From Apostichopus japonicus (taxonomy: Eukaryota > Echinodermata > Holothuroidea > Aspidochirotida > Stichopodidae), in assembly GCF_037975245.1 (NCBI RefSeq), contig NC_092565.1, positions 18,827,999-18,891,998 on the forward strand: a stretch of DNA of 64,000 nt. The letters are read 5' to 3'. Below, piece by piece: positions 37,132-44,903 of the stretch. The position numbers were made by a program, and so were the translations under genes. The notes below the pieces were generated by a model that was not told the origin of the DNA, did not search any database, and saw only the letters and a list, made by a program, of their open reading frames with translations. Position 1 is the stretch's first letter; the number at the start of each line of letters is the position of its first letter.

Positions 37132-39819
37132 AAAAATAATAATAATATCGGTTGGAAAACAGTTATATTGCGAATCTAAAAAAGTGGTATGAGCATAGGT
37201 TATAACTTACATTTCACGTCATGTGTGGATATCCACTTTATAGTGCTAGATCATTCTGGATTTTGTAAACAATTGCTCAAAAAATATTTCAGATGGGAAT
37301 ACTGTGAATTTCTCCTGAATTACGACCCCCACCCCGCCCCTCCTTCCAGCCAGCGTTCGAACACGTGACCTTCCAAATATTATAGGCTTCATTGCTTCTA
37401 ACGTCATCTTCCATATCATCTCGCCTATAACACTCAGCCAGTGTTAAATCTAAGTTTGAGTGGATAACAACTAGGACACCGTATGGTCTATAATTTAAAG
37501 TTCAGAGGTTTTCTTACATTATTTATAGATAACAATTAACACACACCAAAGATTGACTTTATCTGATTTACAGGTTCAGAAAAATTACGTTTTGAAACTT
37601 ACCTCAGGATATATATATTCTCCTCAAAATAATTTTGGGAGTCTAGGCAAAAGATAATCAATGACGTCACCATTTTTCTGGGATAGAGGAGTCGATTTGT
37701 CCTTACTCTTAACCTGTTGAGCATGTGTTTTGGTGAAGTGTTGTTTTGCATTTATCGGATTAAATTGCACACAAAAAAAAGTTGACAAATTTCTGAACTA
37801 TTCTTCTAACTATCGAATGCTGATCTAATGCCAATCATCATCGCCTCTCTTACCTCTGCCCAGATTAGTTATTTTGAGAGTATTTCAGCTTCCGCAGACG
37901 ACATCTTGGTTTATGTAACCATAATGACGGTTTCAGATTTCCTGGCAAAGTTATCTGTCATCATCGTACCACGTGGGACACTAAACGAAGTTAACGCTCT
38001 AATCCTCTCCGATGTTGTAGGCGTTTTTATCACACTCCTCTTCGTCCTGTGGCCAGCTAAACCAGTTCTTATAGTCTGTTGTGTCTGTAAGTTGCAAATA
38101 TCAAGAAGATAAAACCGCTTCTTAAATCTTTTAACTGTTTTCTTTGTGTGTGTGTGTGGGGGGGGGGGGGGGTTGGCTTATACCTAACCTAAATAGATAC
38201 ACTTGTTACGGCATATGTGTTTGGTCTACACCGGTAACTGATGTTTTCCTTGTCTTTTTCTTTCAACATTACAACATTACGCGACTCATATAACACACTC
38301 TGACGTCATTAGATACATGTTCAGCAATGTCTTTTAGAAGAGAGGCACCTCATTCACACAATATGCTATCGCCTCTCCTATAGATCTATAAAAATGAATT
38401 GAGAACTCAAAATACATTATGTTAGGAGAGGGACACCTCACTCACACCAAGCAGTATCACCTCTCCTAAAGATCTATCAAGTGTATGACGAATTCAAAAT
38501 ACAATGTTTTAAGAGAGAGACACCTCACTTACGCCATGTACCATTGGTAAGCAGGTTAGTTATATTGTTCATAGGATAGTTATATTGTAATGTTTATTGT
38601 TTTTTATTCAGATATAGGAATAGGTCGAGCTTTGTACAATATTTTACCATTCAAGGCTACCGTAGACTTGCTAGATGTGGCCAACCCAGAGCAAGGTATC
38701 ACGCTTGGCATGTTTGCTCTTGGAGTAGGATTTGCTGTCGGAACAGTTCCAGCAGGTAATATAGTTAAAAGGTTAACCCGGAGGAAAATTTGCCTTTCAC
38801 AGATGATCGAGGAACATATTATAAGCATACTGGTGAAATACAAAAAAAATAAAATCCTACATAGCGTTATCGATATATATATATTGATAAATTTCAGAGA
38901 ATTCGCAATGTTTTGAAAGGTTTGGATTCATCATATAATCACTGCTATATACAGACTTTCTAGAGGCACTATGAATCTGGGTCCCCTCTTTGAAGTTCCT
39001 TAAGCATATTATGATAATGAGCCTAAACATTTCTTTACCACATACATCATTGATCCCCCTTAATGACCCAGGAACTGACCCCTCCCCCACCCCGCCTTAT
39101 CATGGCTGGGCCAAGTGTCCTAAAAATTGCTTTATACCCAAAATGGCAACAATTGTTTCAAAATATCAATACAATTCTTTGGTACTTATGGGAACATCCA
39201 ATTTCCATGACATCCGCCGCTTCGAAAGAGTCCCGTATAATAAAATGTTACAATTACTGACAAAAATCGATTAAACCAGTCTTTCAATGAAATTATTTTC
39301 CATCAAGTGTGGCTTCTTCTTTTTCACCGTCTTCTAGTTTATTATATCTCAAGTGACTTCCATGATCAAATTACTAGTCCACTGGACCAATTGGCATCAT
39401 ATCCGTATTTAAGAGCGATATGTTTAGATTATATTTAGATAAAAGGGAAAGGGGCCACATAGCTCTGTCTGACTCGTCGAAGATCGATAATTTACGCAAT
39501 CTATATAGAGCAGGTCATCTTTCCATCTCCGTATTCCAACTTTTCTCCATTTTATGCTGTTCTTTTCTCTTTCCAATTTCCAGGCGCTATATACGATATA
39601 TCTGGCTCTTATAGTGTGGCGTTTATCATCAACTCTGTCTTCTTCAGCATTGGAGGGGGATTCCTCATGATTTTGAAATCGTGTAAACCAAGATGGAGAA
39701 GACGTCGGGAGTCCCGTCACAGTGTCCACAAGAGCCAAACATTGTGTCAGAACATCCATGGAAGACGGACCTCTTCCGATTCCCATGGTGTTGACAATCA
39801 GATTGAAATAAAATGCTGA
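17333..39819 (+). CDS. SLC16/monocarboxylate-transporter-like gene, whole span (exon 2 interrupted)
   Basis: Gene-level entry. Six exons: 17333-17480, 20328-20492 plus 35113-35247 (one exon cut by an insertion), 36094-36479, 37864-38086, 38612-38755 and 39584-39819. All introns are GT-AG, and phases are 1, 1, 0, 1, 1. Omitting the insertion gives 1437 bp, or 478 residues plus stop, the usual size of SLC16 transporters. The predicted protein is a 12-helix MFS carrier in the plasma or an inner membrane that would move small carboxylates or similar solutes; the substrate cannot be read from sequence. Family signs are the TM1 region ([11 protein letters not shown]), the segment [20 protein letters not shown] matching the TM5 motif, GWRQTL after it, a long hydrophilic TM6-7 loop in exon 3, and an Arg-rich C-tail. 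Whether this allele makes functional protein depends on the insertion; no other disabling change was seen. Confidence 0.85.
17481..18014. other. Intron 1, part before the minisatellite
   Basis: AT-rich intron sequence; no feature was recognised. Confidence 0.5.
18015..19465. repeat. Minisatellite, 21-bp unit with 145-bp higher-order repeat
   Basis: The unit is close to AATATAAGGACGGGCACCAAC, repeated several dozen times across about 1.4 kb of intron 1. In the left part a higher-order unit repeats at exactly 145-bp steps: TATCAGGAGCGGCACTGACA starts at 18131, 18276, 18421 and 18566. The right part is simple 21-mers with scattered variants (AGGAGTGGC, AACAGAATAAGG). Because 21 is a multiple of three, open frames run through on both strands (NNIRTGT repeats on plus; LILLVPV and YCWCPSL on minus); these are not genes. 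Confidence 0.95.
19466..20327. other. Intron 1, part after the minisatellite
   Basis: No gene is seen. The right end is a T-rich tract leading to the acceptor AACATAG at 20321-20327. Confidence 0.5.
20328..20492 (+). CDS. SLC16-like gene, exon 2, left half
   Basis: It opens after acceptor CATAG and encodes [20 protein letters not shown], then RCIGHR, then the next helix to TTYIGVL. The reading frame then runs into the transposon: the first codons inside it are GTG TGA, so translation would stop at 20497. The last four bases, CTGG (20489-20492), reappear at 35109-35112 as a target-site duplication. The exon resumes at 35113. Confidence 0.85.
20493..20700. repeat. Left terminal/subterminal repeats of the Ginger element
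   Basis: Within 200 bp there are many copies of GTGTCC/GGACAC, several arranged as short inverted pairs (GTGTCCGGGCGTC, CACGGACAC, GTCCGGACGGACAC, CTGTCCGCGCGGACAG). A similar cluster lies at the right end (34985-35100). Such subterminal motif clusters are often transposase binding sites; that role is inferred. Confidence 0.75.
20701..22420. other. Ginger element interior, no gene seen
   Basis: AT-rich interior. The frame at 21847-22101 has no recognised domain. A CATA-type microsatellite followed by a (TA) run lies at 22330-22425. I see no exon of the integrase gene here. Confidence 0.4.
22440..23061 (-). pseudogene. LINE (non-LTR) reverse-transcriptase C-terminal fragment
   Basis: Read on the minus strand from about 23061 it gives a non-LTR RT C-terminal segment: [19 protein letters not shown], then [13 protein letters not shown], and later [14 protein letters not shown]. 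The 'YLG..D..L.F..HI' string is the usual thumb-proximal signature of LINE RTs. Near 22729, at an A homopolymer, the frame shifts, and it continues as [42 protein letters not shown], which matches the typical LINE tail. The 5' part is missing. It lies inside the Ginger element and is a dead 5'-truncated copy. Confidence 0.75.
23200..23570. repeat. Dispersed repeat family, copy 3
   Basis: It shares with 25700-25912 the order GATCTTAGTAA, AAGTGACAAACA, then ACTAAATATGATATCTGT and GGTTTTCACAA.TTGAACCCT. These mark it as a diverged member of the dispersed repeat family. No coding content. Confidence 0.55.
23571..24296. other. Ginger element interior, no gene seen
   Basis: Contains a G homopolymer within TG-rich sequence near 24005-24045. 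No coding segment was recognised. Confidence 0.4.
24297..24427 (-). pseudogene. Ginger integrase gene, putative last exon
   Basis: Read on minus after an acceptor [24 protein letters not shown], then [17 protein letters not shown] and TAA. The composition is clearly protein-like (acidic, amphipathic). The domain is not recognised. Assignment to the integrase gene rests on strand, spacing and splice sites. Confidence 0.5.
24555..24677 (-). pseudogene. Ginger integrase gene, putative penultimate exon
   Basis: It follows acceptor CTGCAG and reads [20 protein letters not shown], then [20 protein letters not shown], to a donor GTAATG. Open across its length. The domain is not recognised; it may be part of a C-terminal domain fused to the integrase. 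Confidence 0.5.
24833..25290. repeat. Diverged tandem repeat, ~60-bp unit
   Basis: About seven imperfect units carry GCATTCAGACTAGCAAGTTG, GTGGGTCTGATCCTCC and TTGAGCATGCGAG. Unit lengths vary through small indels. It lies in a putative intron of the dead integrase gene. Confidence 0.8.
25921..26894. mobile_element. TIR element, 974 bp, with perfect 8-bp target duplication
   Basis: It begins CATAGGCGTACGAGGC and ends GTCCCGTACCCCTATG, an inverted pair with a few mismatches. The flanking 8-mers are identical: acctcggc at 25913-25920 and 26895-26902. Inside are G homopolymers (about 25938 and 26379) and an AT-dinucleotide block (26028-26146). No transposase is seen. The 8-bp duplication suggests a hAT-superfamily non-autonomous element. 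Related termini occur at 30481-32102 and near 40290. Confidence 0.8.
26028..26146. repeat. (AT)n microsatellite, ~115 bp
   Basis: Nearly pure AT dinucleotides broken by single G substitutions (TAGATATAT). The Tyr/Ile frame across it is a by-product. Confidence 0.95.
27462..27666 (-). pseudogene. Ginger integrase gene, exon with C-terminal integrase domain
   Basis: After an acceptor ATTCAG the minus strand reads [17 protein letters not shown], then [18 protein letters not shown], then [20 protein letters not shown]. This is the small beta-barrel region ('VGDxVLVRN.....GPYxV') found after the core of gypsy/Ginger integrases. Open through to donor GTAAGA. Confidence 0.75.
27775..27973 (-). pseudogene. 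Ginger integrase gene, exon after the core, frameshifted
   Basis: It reads [20 protein letters not shown] in one frame and then, after a frameshift near 27905, [19 protein letters not shown] and [18 protein letters not shown] in another. 'R.AMLPVDIE' is the usual continuation of the integrase core after FxxMFGR. The donor is GTAATT. Confidence 0.75.
28558..28848 (-). pseudogene. Ginger integrase gene, core exon with second Asp and Glu
   Basis: The minus strand reads [19 protein letters not shown], a stop after DMIGV, then [19 protein letters not shown] and, after another stop following [19 protein letters not shown] and FAVMFGR. The SDQ Asp and the DER Glu sit about 35 residues apart, as expected for the DD35E core. 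Two in-frame stops disable it. Confidence 0.85.
29149..29309 (-). pseudogene. Ginger integrase gene, core exon with first Asp
   Basis: The minus strand reads [18 protein letters not shown], a TAA after YII, then [18 protein letters not shown] and NFLFETMA. 'VDxIGPLP' is the first-Asp signature of this integrase class. The donor is GTAAAT, and its phase matches the next exon at 28848. Confidence 0.85.
29310..30480. other. Ginger element interior, intron-like
   Basis: No coding exon is recognised. The frame at 29959-30199 has no domain. The zinc-binding exon of the integrase should lie between here and 33926 but could not be identified. Confidence 0.4.
30777..31180. mobile_element. hAT-type MITE, 404 bp (copy A)
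   Basis: It opens CAGTGGCGGAGCTAGG and closes GGACGCTCCGCCACTG. The flanks are ctaggtgc (30769-30776) and gtaggtgc (31181-31188), seven of eight bases equal, as expected for a hAT 8-bp duplication. Two G homopolymers lie inside near each end. It is the same family as 44546-44895 in the opposite orientation, sharing CGCCGGAAATGACCCTTCC and CTTAGATAGTGTC (as complement). Confidence 0.85.
31181..32065. repeat. Tandem array, ~75-90-bp units in a 413-bp higher-order repeat
   Basis: Units contain GTAGGTGCCCGA, TTCTCAGCATATTGCCC, GAATTTTCACCA and CACATTGCAAATTATTATTC. The block starting at 31393 repeats at 31806, so the higher-order step is 413 bp and covers five or so variant units. The open frames on plus come from this periodicity. 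Confidence 0.9.
32103..33925. other. Ginger element interior, intron-like
   Basis: No coding exon is recognised. A C homopolymer lies near 33217. Small inverted repeats include the pair AACCATGGAGCTATAA / TTATAGCTCCATGGTT at about 32813-32854. Confidence 0.4.
33926..34165 (-). pseudogene. Ginger integrase gene, putative first exon
   Basis: ATG at 34165 (minus) gives [11 protein letters not shown] and then a TAG. The same frame continues [30 protein letters not shown] and [11 protein letters not shown] to a donor GTAAGT. It is 240 bp, phase 0. It reads as a normal N-terminal exon apart from the single stop. Confidence 0.65.
34166..34984. other. 5' flank of the integrase gene within the Ginger element
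   Basis: No other coding segment was recognised. The promoter of the dead gene would lie here; no motif is clear enough to name. Confidence 0.4.
34985..35108. repeat. Right terminal/subterminal repeats of the Ginger element
   Basis: A cluster of GGACAC/GTGTCC motifs (CGGACACTTTCC, AAGTGTCCCTGAGACAC, GGGACACTATT, AAGTGTCCTACGGAC) leads into GACGCCCGGACACT and the terminal CTGCCACA. It mirrors the left end. Confidence 0.75.
35113..35247 (+). CDS. SLC16-like gene, exon 2, right half
   Basis: It continues the frame broken at 20492: with one CTGG kept, the junction reads YIGVL then [16 protein letters not shown]. Then come [20 protein letters not shown] and IALVGASV, the MCT TM4-TM5 region. It ends at GTTG with donor GTAAGA at 35248, phase 1. 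Confidence 0.9.
35248..36093. other. Intron 2
   Basis: Runs from donor GTAAGA to acceptor CTTCGTAG. The overlapping short frames here have no domain character. Confidence 0.7.
36094..36479 (+). CDS. SLC16-like gene, exon 3
   Basis: Encodes [20 protein letters not shown], a helix ([16 protein letters not shown]), a hydrophilic Ser/Thr/Lys/Asp-rich loop of roughly 65 residues ([10 protein letters not shown] .. [11 protein letters not shown]), and the start of the next helix ([19 protein letters not shown]). This is the TM5-TM6, central loop and TM7 layout of SLC16 proteins. It ends VNS at donor GTAAGT, phase 0. Confidence 0.9.
36626..37011. mobile_element. Possible hAT-like non-autonomous element
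   Basis: It opens CAGTGGCGTGCGCATGG. The right side has CCCTTGAGCACGCCA, an imperfect complement of the left end, and the outermost bases are mutated. The interior shares TTTATAAAGGAGA..TGTGGCCCT with 7445-7470. The target duplication is not clear. Confidence 0.4.
37085..37147. repeat. (AAT)n microsatellite
   Basis: About 20 AAT trinucleotides with two AAAAT interruptions. Confidence 0.95.
37864..38086 (+). CDS. SLC16-like gene, exon 4
   Basis: Encodes [20 protein letters not shown], then [19 protein letters not shown] and [15 protein letters not shown], matching the MCT TM8-TM9 region. Donor GTAAGT follows at 38087, phase 1. Confidence 0.9.
38087..38611. other. Intron 4
   Basis: Contains a TG/G-rich run at 38142-38172 and a short local repeat near 38335-38525 (GAGAGG.ACACCTCA.TCACAC.A, about three copies). 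The acceptor is TTATTCAG. Confidence 0.7.
38612..38755 (+). CDS. SLC16-like gene, exon 5
   Basis: Encodes [20 protein letters not shown], then [19 protein letters not shown], the TM10-TM11 region. It ends in phase 1 at donor GTAATA and joins the last exon as [10 protein letters not shown]. Confidence 0.9.
38756..39583. other. Intron 5
   Basis: No feature was recognised. It ends in a long pyrimidine tract with acceptor TTTCCAG. Confidence 0.7.
39584..39819 (+). CDS. SLC16-like gene, exon 6 (terminal)
   Basis: Encodes [17 protein letters not shown], the last helix, and a basic C-terminal tail ([16 protein letters not shown]) ending [10 protein letters not shown] and TGA. It is the paralogue of 6934-7139. 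Confidence 0.9.
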
Positions 39820-39851
39820 CACATATTAACAAAAACCTTAAAAACTTTAAA

Positions 39852-39857
39852 AATAAA
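39852..39857 (+). promoter_or_regulatory. Polyadenylation signal AATAAA
   Basis: AATAAA 33 bp after the transporter stop codon. A short inverted repeat, CTCGGAA..TTCCGAG (39861-39882), follows. It is well placed for the transporter's 3' end. Confidence 0.6.
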
Positions 39858-39883
39858 AAACTCGGAAATAAGAAATTCCGAGA

Positions 39884-41993
39884 AAAAATTATAATTATTA
39901 ATCTGTGTGGCTGCTGTCATTAATGTAGATGGATTTTTGTACCTATATGCTAGCTAGGTATATTATAAAATGGGCAGTCATGGAGGGCCTCGATTACAGT
40001 CGAAAAGTAAGTGTCCCGAGGCTGCCCGAATTTTCAACAGCTTTTCGGGCTAAGAAACGGGAACGATTTGGGGACAATGGGGAATGATTTGGCAAAAAAC
40101 GGGAACAATTCGTGCAAAAATCGAAGAAAATTCGACCAAGCGACCGTATACTAAATCTTCGCAATATTTATAAATTTTTTCAACAACTTTTGCTCGAATT
40201 TTAAACCCCCTGATATATTTGGGGCAGTACCGTATGTTCCTTACCGCCTTCCCCGTGCCCCCCCCCCAGCCCGCCTCGTACGTATATGGTCTTATTGAAC
40301 CTACTGGAAGTTTAACCTTTTACTTTCTCTCTTTTTGTTTCCTGTAATTGGTTCAAAATGAGTCAAACATTGTTGTTAATAACAACAATGGGAACATAAG
40401 ATCATATTTTAAGTTTTAAACGGTATTTTAGATCAAGTCCCACATCAAATTGAATCATGAAGTGAATAAAAAACAACAACATTAATAATTCGAGCAAAAG
40501 TGCAACATAACTGCCATCTTCTTCATTTTTATATCGTGGAAGAAATTAATTTAAAAAATATTGCATAAATAATTTATACCTTAACTTATGGGGATGTTAT
40601 AATTTCTTTTGTAACTTATAATGCCACAATTAAATTTCCATGTGTGTTAACCGAGACCTTCTAACTTTGCATAATTCAACCACGTGAGATTAAATTTGGT
40701 TTAATGATTAAATTTGAAAGAAAACAGTGGCAATTTATAATTATTTTGCTTTATGTTTTTTCTGATGTACCTCGGTAGTCTGACCGTACATTTTCTTTAA
40801 AGTAGTATCAGGAAAATTAATTCCTAGGTCCCAATGCAACCGATTCACACAGAGATTACAGTAACTACTGTAAATATTAAAACGTGGTACCACAGTAAAA
40901 ATTGGATTGTGCTGACAAATCGGTATAGCATGTGCTTTTAGGTTTACATTAAGAACTGATATGTGTAATCCCAAACAACTGGATGTGTTGGAAGTACACA
41001 TATCCTCAGTTCTTACTGTAATCCTACATCATGTAATCACACCATCAATCATCAATCCTACATCATGTAATCAACATGCTACCGATTTATTGCACGATCC
41101 AGTTTTATTTTGGTACATAACTACAAATGACCGTTGGCCTCCACCAAAAACAATAGGCTTCTTTAGCTTAATATGGTACTTTTGCACTTTAAATTTGAGA
41201 TCCTCCCAATACTTGTACTCAATGTAGTACTTCGACACACTAAATATGAAATTGGTCTGATATTCCCTTCTCGAGAAATCGTGTTAACAAGCTGGGCGTC
41301 ACAAACCCACTCACACACACACACACACGCACATAATATTTCATATGAGTACACATTGATTACTATTGCTTGAACTTTAATCAGGTGACGATTCAGAAAA
41401 AGTTAGTGTTTGATTGGAATAAGTATACGTTAAGGTCAACATAATATAAATCTTTTTCACATAAATTGGACCAATACACTGATGACCCTTCAGTCGATCC
41501 TTCAGTCACGTCATTAGGTGTACTATATATCTTCAGCTCTTGGCAATACCGCGGAGTATCTTTGTCACGGTATACGCAGTTTCCCGTAGGTAGGGCGGAT
41601 AAACCTATAACGGCTTATCAGTGGCTCCGGTTGCGCCGCTCTTGTCCGAACCCCCGAACGTGCCACCCGGTTGAGATGTGGAAGGCGCCCATATTTCTTC
41701 TTGGTCTCGAAATGTGATATACCAATGTGTAAAACGACAGTAGACAATGCATATACATGGTAGATGGCCCTGTTGGTATACCTATATAGATACTCTTCAA
41801 TCTGTATAAAATTACTGCCCTTTCATATTTATATGTATATATATTTTTTGTTTACAGTTTAAAGCTATATATAACAGTAGAATCGAAAACGACTTGTATT
41901 ACCTCGAAACCATTCATGACTTCTTATGATTATTATTCCATGATTTGTCTTTTTTAAGAGGCAATGTTTACTTCAGTTACCACGGTTACAGAT
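39884..41993. other. Intergenic between SLC16-like gene and minus-strand ORF
   Basis: Contains repeat sequence near 39990-40290 related to the element at 25921: the minus strand ends with CATATACGTACGAGGC, and the body has AATTCGGGCAGCCT. A C homopolymer lies near 40260, a diverged dispersed repeat at 41100-41310, and a (CA)n run at 41309-41330. No gene is seen. Confidence 0.5.
41100..41310. repeat. Dispersed repeat family, copy 5
   Basis: Shares AATAGGCTTCTTTA, ACACACTAAATATGA, GAGAAATCGTGTTAACAAGC and GGCGTCACA with other members (compare 26930-27045). No coding content. Confidence 0.55.
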
Positions 41994-42989
41994 TCACTTT
42001 TGACCAGAAAATTGACATAAGTCGCGTCCCTTGGACCATACTTGTTTGACGTCAGAAGTCACTTTCCTGCTATCGTCCAATCTTATTAAGGTTTGCCAGG
42101 GTCTGGTCATGACTATATCCCTTAATGTTAAATCAAACGGCTGATATATATAGTCTACATCAACTTTTTGATTCGATAGGCGTCGAGTGCTCTTGAGGTT
42201 AGGTGCTTTTATTTGCACACTCGGCAAGCTTAGCATAAAATCGTCTTTTGTCCGAGCAGCCAGAACGTCCCTCTTTCTCTTTTTAAACTTATGTTTCGCA
42301 ACATTTGAAATACGACACAATTTTTGCAGATCTGATTTAGTTTCATGATTTTCAGCACAGGTCTGAGATAAGACATCTTGCGCAATTTGATCATGTGAGC
42401 AAAGACCTCGCAAGGTTGAAGTTGGATTGGCGAACACGGTCATTGGTGGATAACCCTTTTCTGTAGTTGCCATGGACATATTTTGCAGTCGCACAAACAC
42501 ACGACATGGGTCGTGCGTACACACTCTTGAACTTTGTGATGGTAAATGAGTCTCCAAACAAGAATGTTTCAATTGATTAACATGACCCCCGACTCTACGA
42601 TCCCTACTTAACTCACTTACAGTGTCTTTCCTATTTCTAAACCACCATCTTGGACGTTTTTGCTTCAGAAAAGGCCAAGTCTTTTTCGAATAATCCCCTT
42701 GGTGACATGAATGCGGGGTGAGGCCTTCTTCGTTTCCATAGATACGTGATTCCGGTCGTTCGTCCCATGGAGTCGTGGGTGGATTATCTAATACTGATCT
42801 TAATCCTCCTGTTACTGTTTCCGGGGATGGATATGTCCCTTTATCGAAATGATTTTGTAATCGAATGGACATACAAATTGGCGGTAAAAATTGCTTCGGA
42901 CGAAACGAAGCGTTATAACCCGGTTCCATTTTGGAGTAATATATAGGTACACCTAATGAACTCAAAGAAATTCCAGAATTCAATGTCAA
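41994..42989 (-). CDS. Hypothetical protein, 331 residues, single exon
   Basis: An open frame of 332 codons from ATG at 42989 to TGA at 41994, far longer than chance frames in this AT-rich DNA outside repeats. The start MTLNSGISLSSLGVPIYYSK leads into an aromatic/proline segment (MEPGYNASFRPKQFLPP). The protein is basic and hydrophilic, with Lys/Arg clusters (KQKRPRWWFRNRKD; HKFKKRKRDVLAARTKDD). It has no signal peptide and no membrane helix. A C-terminal block reads VDVDYIYQPFDLTLRDIVMT. I do not recognise a family. The motif style (short aromatic-proline segments, many charged residues) resembles axonemal or cytoskeletal accessory proteins, but that is only an impression. Introns are not evident. 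Confidence 0.65.
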   Translation of the reverse strand: MTLNSGISLSSLGVPIYYSKMEPGYNASFRPKQFLPPICMSIRLQNHFDKGTYPSPETVTGGLRSVLDNPPTTPWDERPESRIYGNEEGLTPHSCHQGDYSKKTWPFLKQKRPRWWFRNRKDTVSELSRDRRVGGHVNQLKHSCLETHLPSQSSRVCTHDPCRVFVRLQNMSMATTEKGYPPMTVFANPTSTLRGLCSHDQIAQDVLSQTCAENHETKSDLQKLCRISNVAKHKFKKRKRDVLAARTKDDFMLSLPSVQIKAPNLKSTRRLSNQKVDVDYIYQPFDLTLRDIVMTRPWQTLIRLDDSRKVTSDVKQVWSKGRDLCQFSGQK

Positions 42990-44537
42990 AACTTTCTGAA
43001 GTTAACTGACGTTAAATCAATAACAAATCGGCTACAAAAGAACGAAAGCATCTGTACAGTTCAATCCAAATCAATTAGCTTGTATGTTTCAATGATCACA
43101 ACGTTACTCGAGCCGAGTAGGTGTTTGTAAACATTCCGCACAATATATTTAGTCAAATATGTCAATTGCTGTTCAATTCCAGTTACGAAACAAAACAAGA
43201 AAGGTGCATTTAAAGAAACTGTAAAGATGTCTTGAATTCACAAGGTATTCTGTCAATAATTATCTGTGGAACTCCACACGATCCTTTACATTATCCGATT
43301 TCCTTCGCAACTGCGTAAGAGCAACACCGTACTATAATATACCACACTGACTGTATGTCAGTGCCATGGTGACGTGTATAGGTTATAAAATACTGTTCTT
43401 CTTAATACGAAGGCAAAATAACACGTATTTCCCAGCGGAGGGCTGAGGTGAGTATCAGGGTCATCAATAAATAAATTTTCACCGAAGGAACTCCTCAGAT
43501 CTCGCGAGCAACTATACACAAATCACATTCTTTTTGTGTCAAAGGTGACAAGTCGGATAAATGGTAAAATTAATGGTAAATACAATTTCCGGGAATATTT
43601 CTTCCGATATGGGTTCGGGTAGCCTATATATAGTTTATTATTTTATTGAACTGCTGGTCCATCTGAGTTAGTCTAGTTCTCTTAAGTTCTGCTATATTGG
43701 GTAGGCTTTAGTAAATGTTTTGTTCGTTCCAACTTTAACCTTATATTTCATTGCTTATTCAAGTACAAGCAGTGCCATGATATTCTTATTGTGTATATGT
43801 TTACTAACGCTACTATTTATGTCGCCCGATGTGAAAGGCACGTTACTAATAAAAGTACTTATATAGAGTTTAGGATAGGGTAACGTCTGTCATACCAACG
43901 ACGGACAACTGCACATGTATAGGGTTGAACCTAGGAAATAGATAAAGGGAGACCCAGACACAGGTTTGCGATGAGGGGCAGGGGGGTTGGAGATGCCATA
44001 GCAATTGCCGTCTGTGGTGGCACCACACCTGAGCTTAAATCATTACTGTAGAAATCATCGGATCATCCGTCTCACTCCCCACTTCCATTCCCGCCCAAAC
44101 CCTCCCCAACCCCCACCCCCACCCTCCGAAACCCCACCCAAACCTTCCTCAATGCCTCCTCTCGTCGGGATTTTGCTCAAGCTAAGCTGAAATAGGCAAC
44201 ACGTGGCTTCAATCAGTCTAATGTTCATGTATTCATAAGATTACATATGAAAGAAAAAACATCAATAAATGAAAGTCACATGGCAACATATATCTCGTGT
44301 GTCATGATAAATGTATTGTGCAATCATTTGCTTGAAATGAAACAAATGACGTCAGACCATGTAGATGGCGCAAAATTAATCTGTTTGATCAGATTGTTTA
44401 AAGAAATTATATTCTGAACCACTTGTAAAAATAAATCTATGTCTATAGCATGTGCGTCTTCTATGAAAATACATTTGGAAGCATTGACAAAGACATTACA
44501 TTTACATGAATTATCATACAAAGTAACAATATACAAT
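42990..44537. other. Upstream of the minus-strand ORF, no gene seen
   Basis: Probably includes the promoter of the 331-residue ORF. A pyrimidine-rich C/A tract lies near 44080-44150. The frame over it is compositional. Confidence 0.4.
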
Positions 44538-44545
44538 TGCCAGAC

Positions 44546-44895
44546 CAGTGGCGGAGCGTCCATACAGTCAGGGGCGGATGTCCCCCCCCCCCCCCTCACC
44601 CCCTGACGGACTCAAATGGACTGCTGGCGCCCTTTTCAGCTTTTTACCACTTTTTACTTATTCGCGATTATTGACTTTTTTGTATTGCGCTCTCATCTAC
44701 CTATTGACATTTTTCACATTATCTGCAAATTAGCAAGGCCCGGAAAGGGTCATTTCCGGCGATTTAGGAGGTATCTTTTCTGGAAATGTCTGTACGCTCC
44801 GCGCCATCCTGTGGTGGTGCTCCGCTTAGATAGTGTCGAAAGCTCCCCTACAGACCATTCTCGCCCCCTGACCAATACCCCTAGCTCCGCCACTG
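44546..44895. mobile_element. hAT-type MITE, 350 bp (copy B)
   Basis: It opens CAGTGGCGGAGCGTCC and closes CCTAGCTCCGCCACTG. The flanking 8-mers are identical, tgccagac at 44538-44545 and 44896-44903, the classic hAT target duplication. It is the inverted relative of the copy at 30777-31180. A C homopolymer lies near 44581-44594. No coding content; the plus frames are by-products. Confidence 0.9.
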
Positions 44896-44903
44896 TGCCA
44901 GAC

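Larger units (their letters stand above)
36480..37863. other. Intron 3
   Basis: Contains the hAT-like fragment at 36626-37011, a G homopolymer near 36772-36785 and an (AAT)n microsatellite at 37085-37147. The acceptor is CTGCCCAG. Confidence 0.7.
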
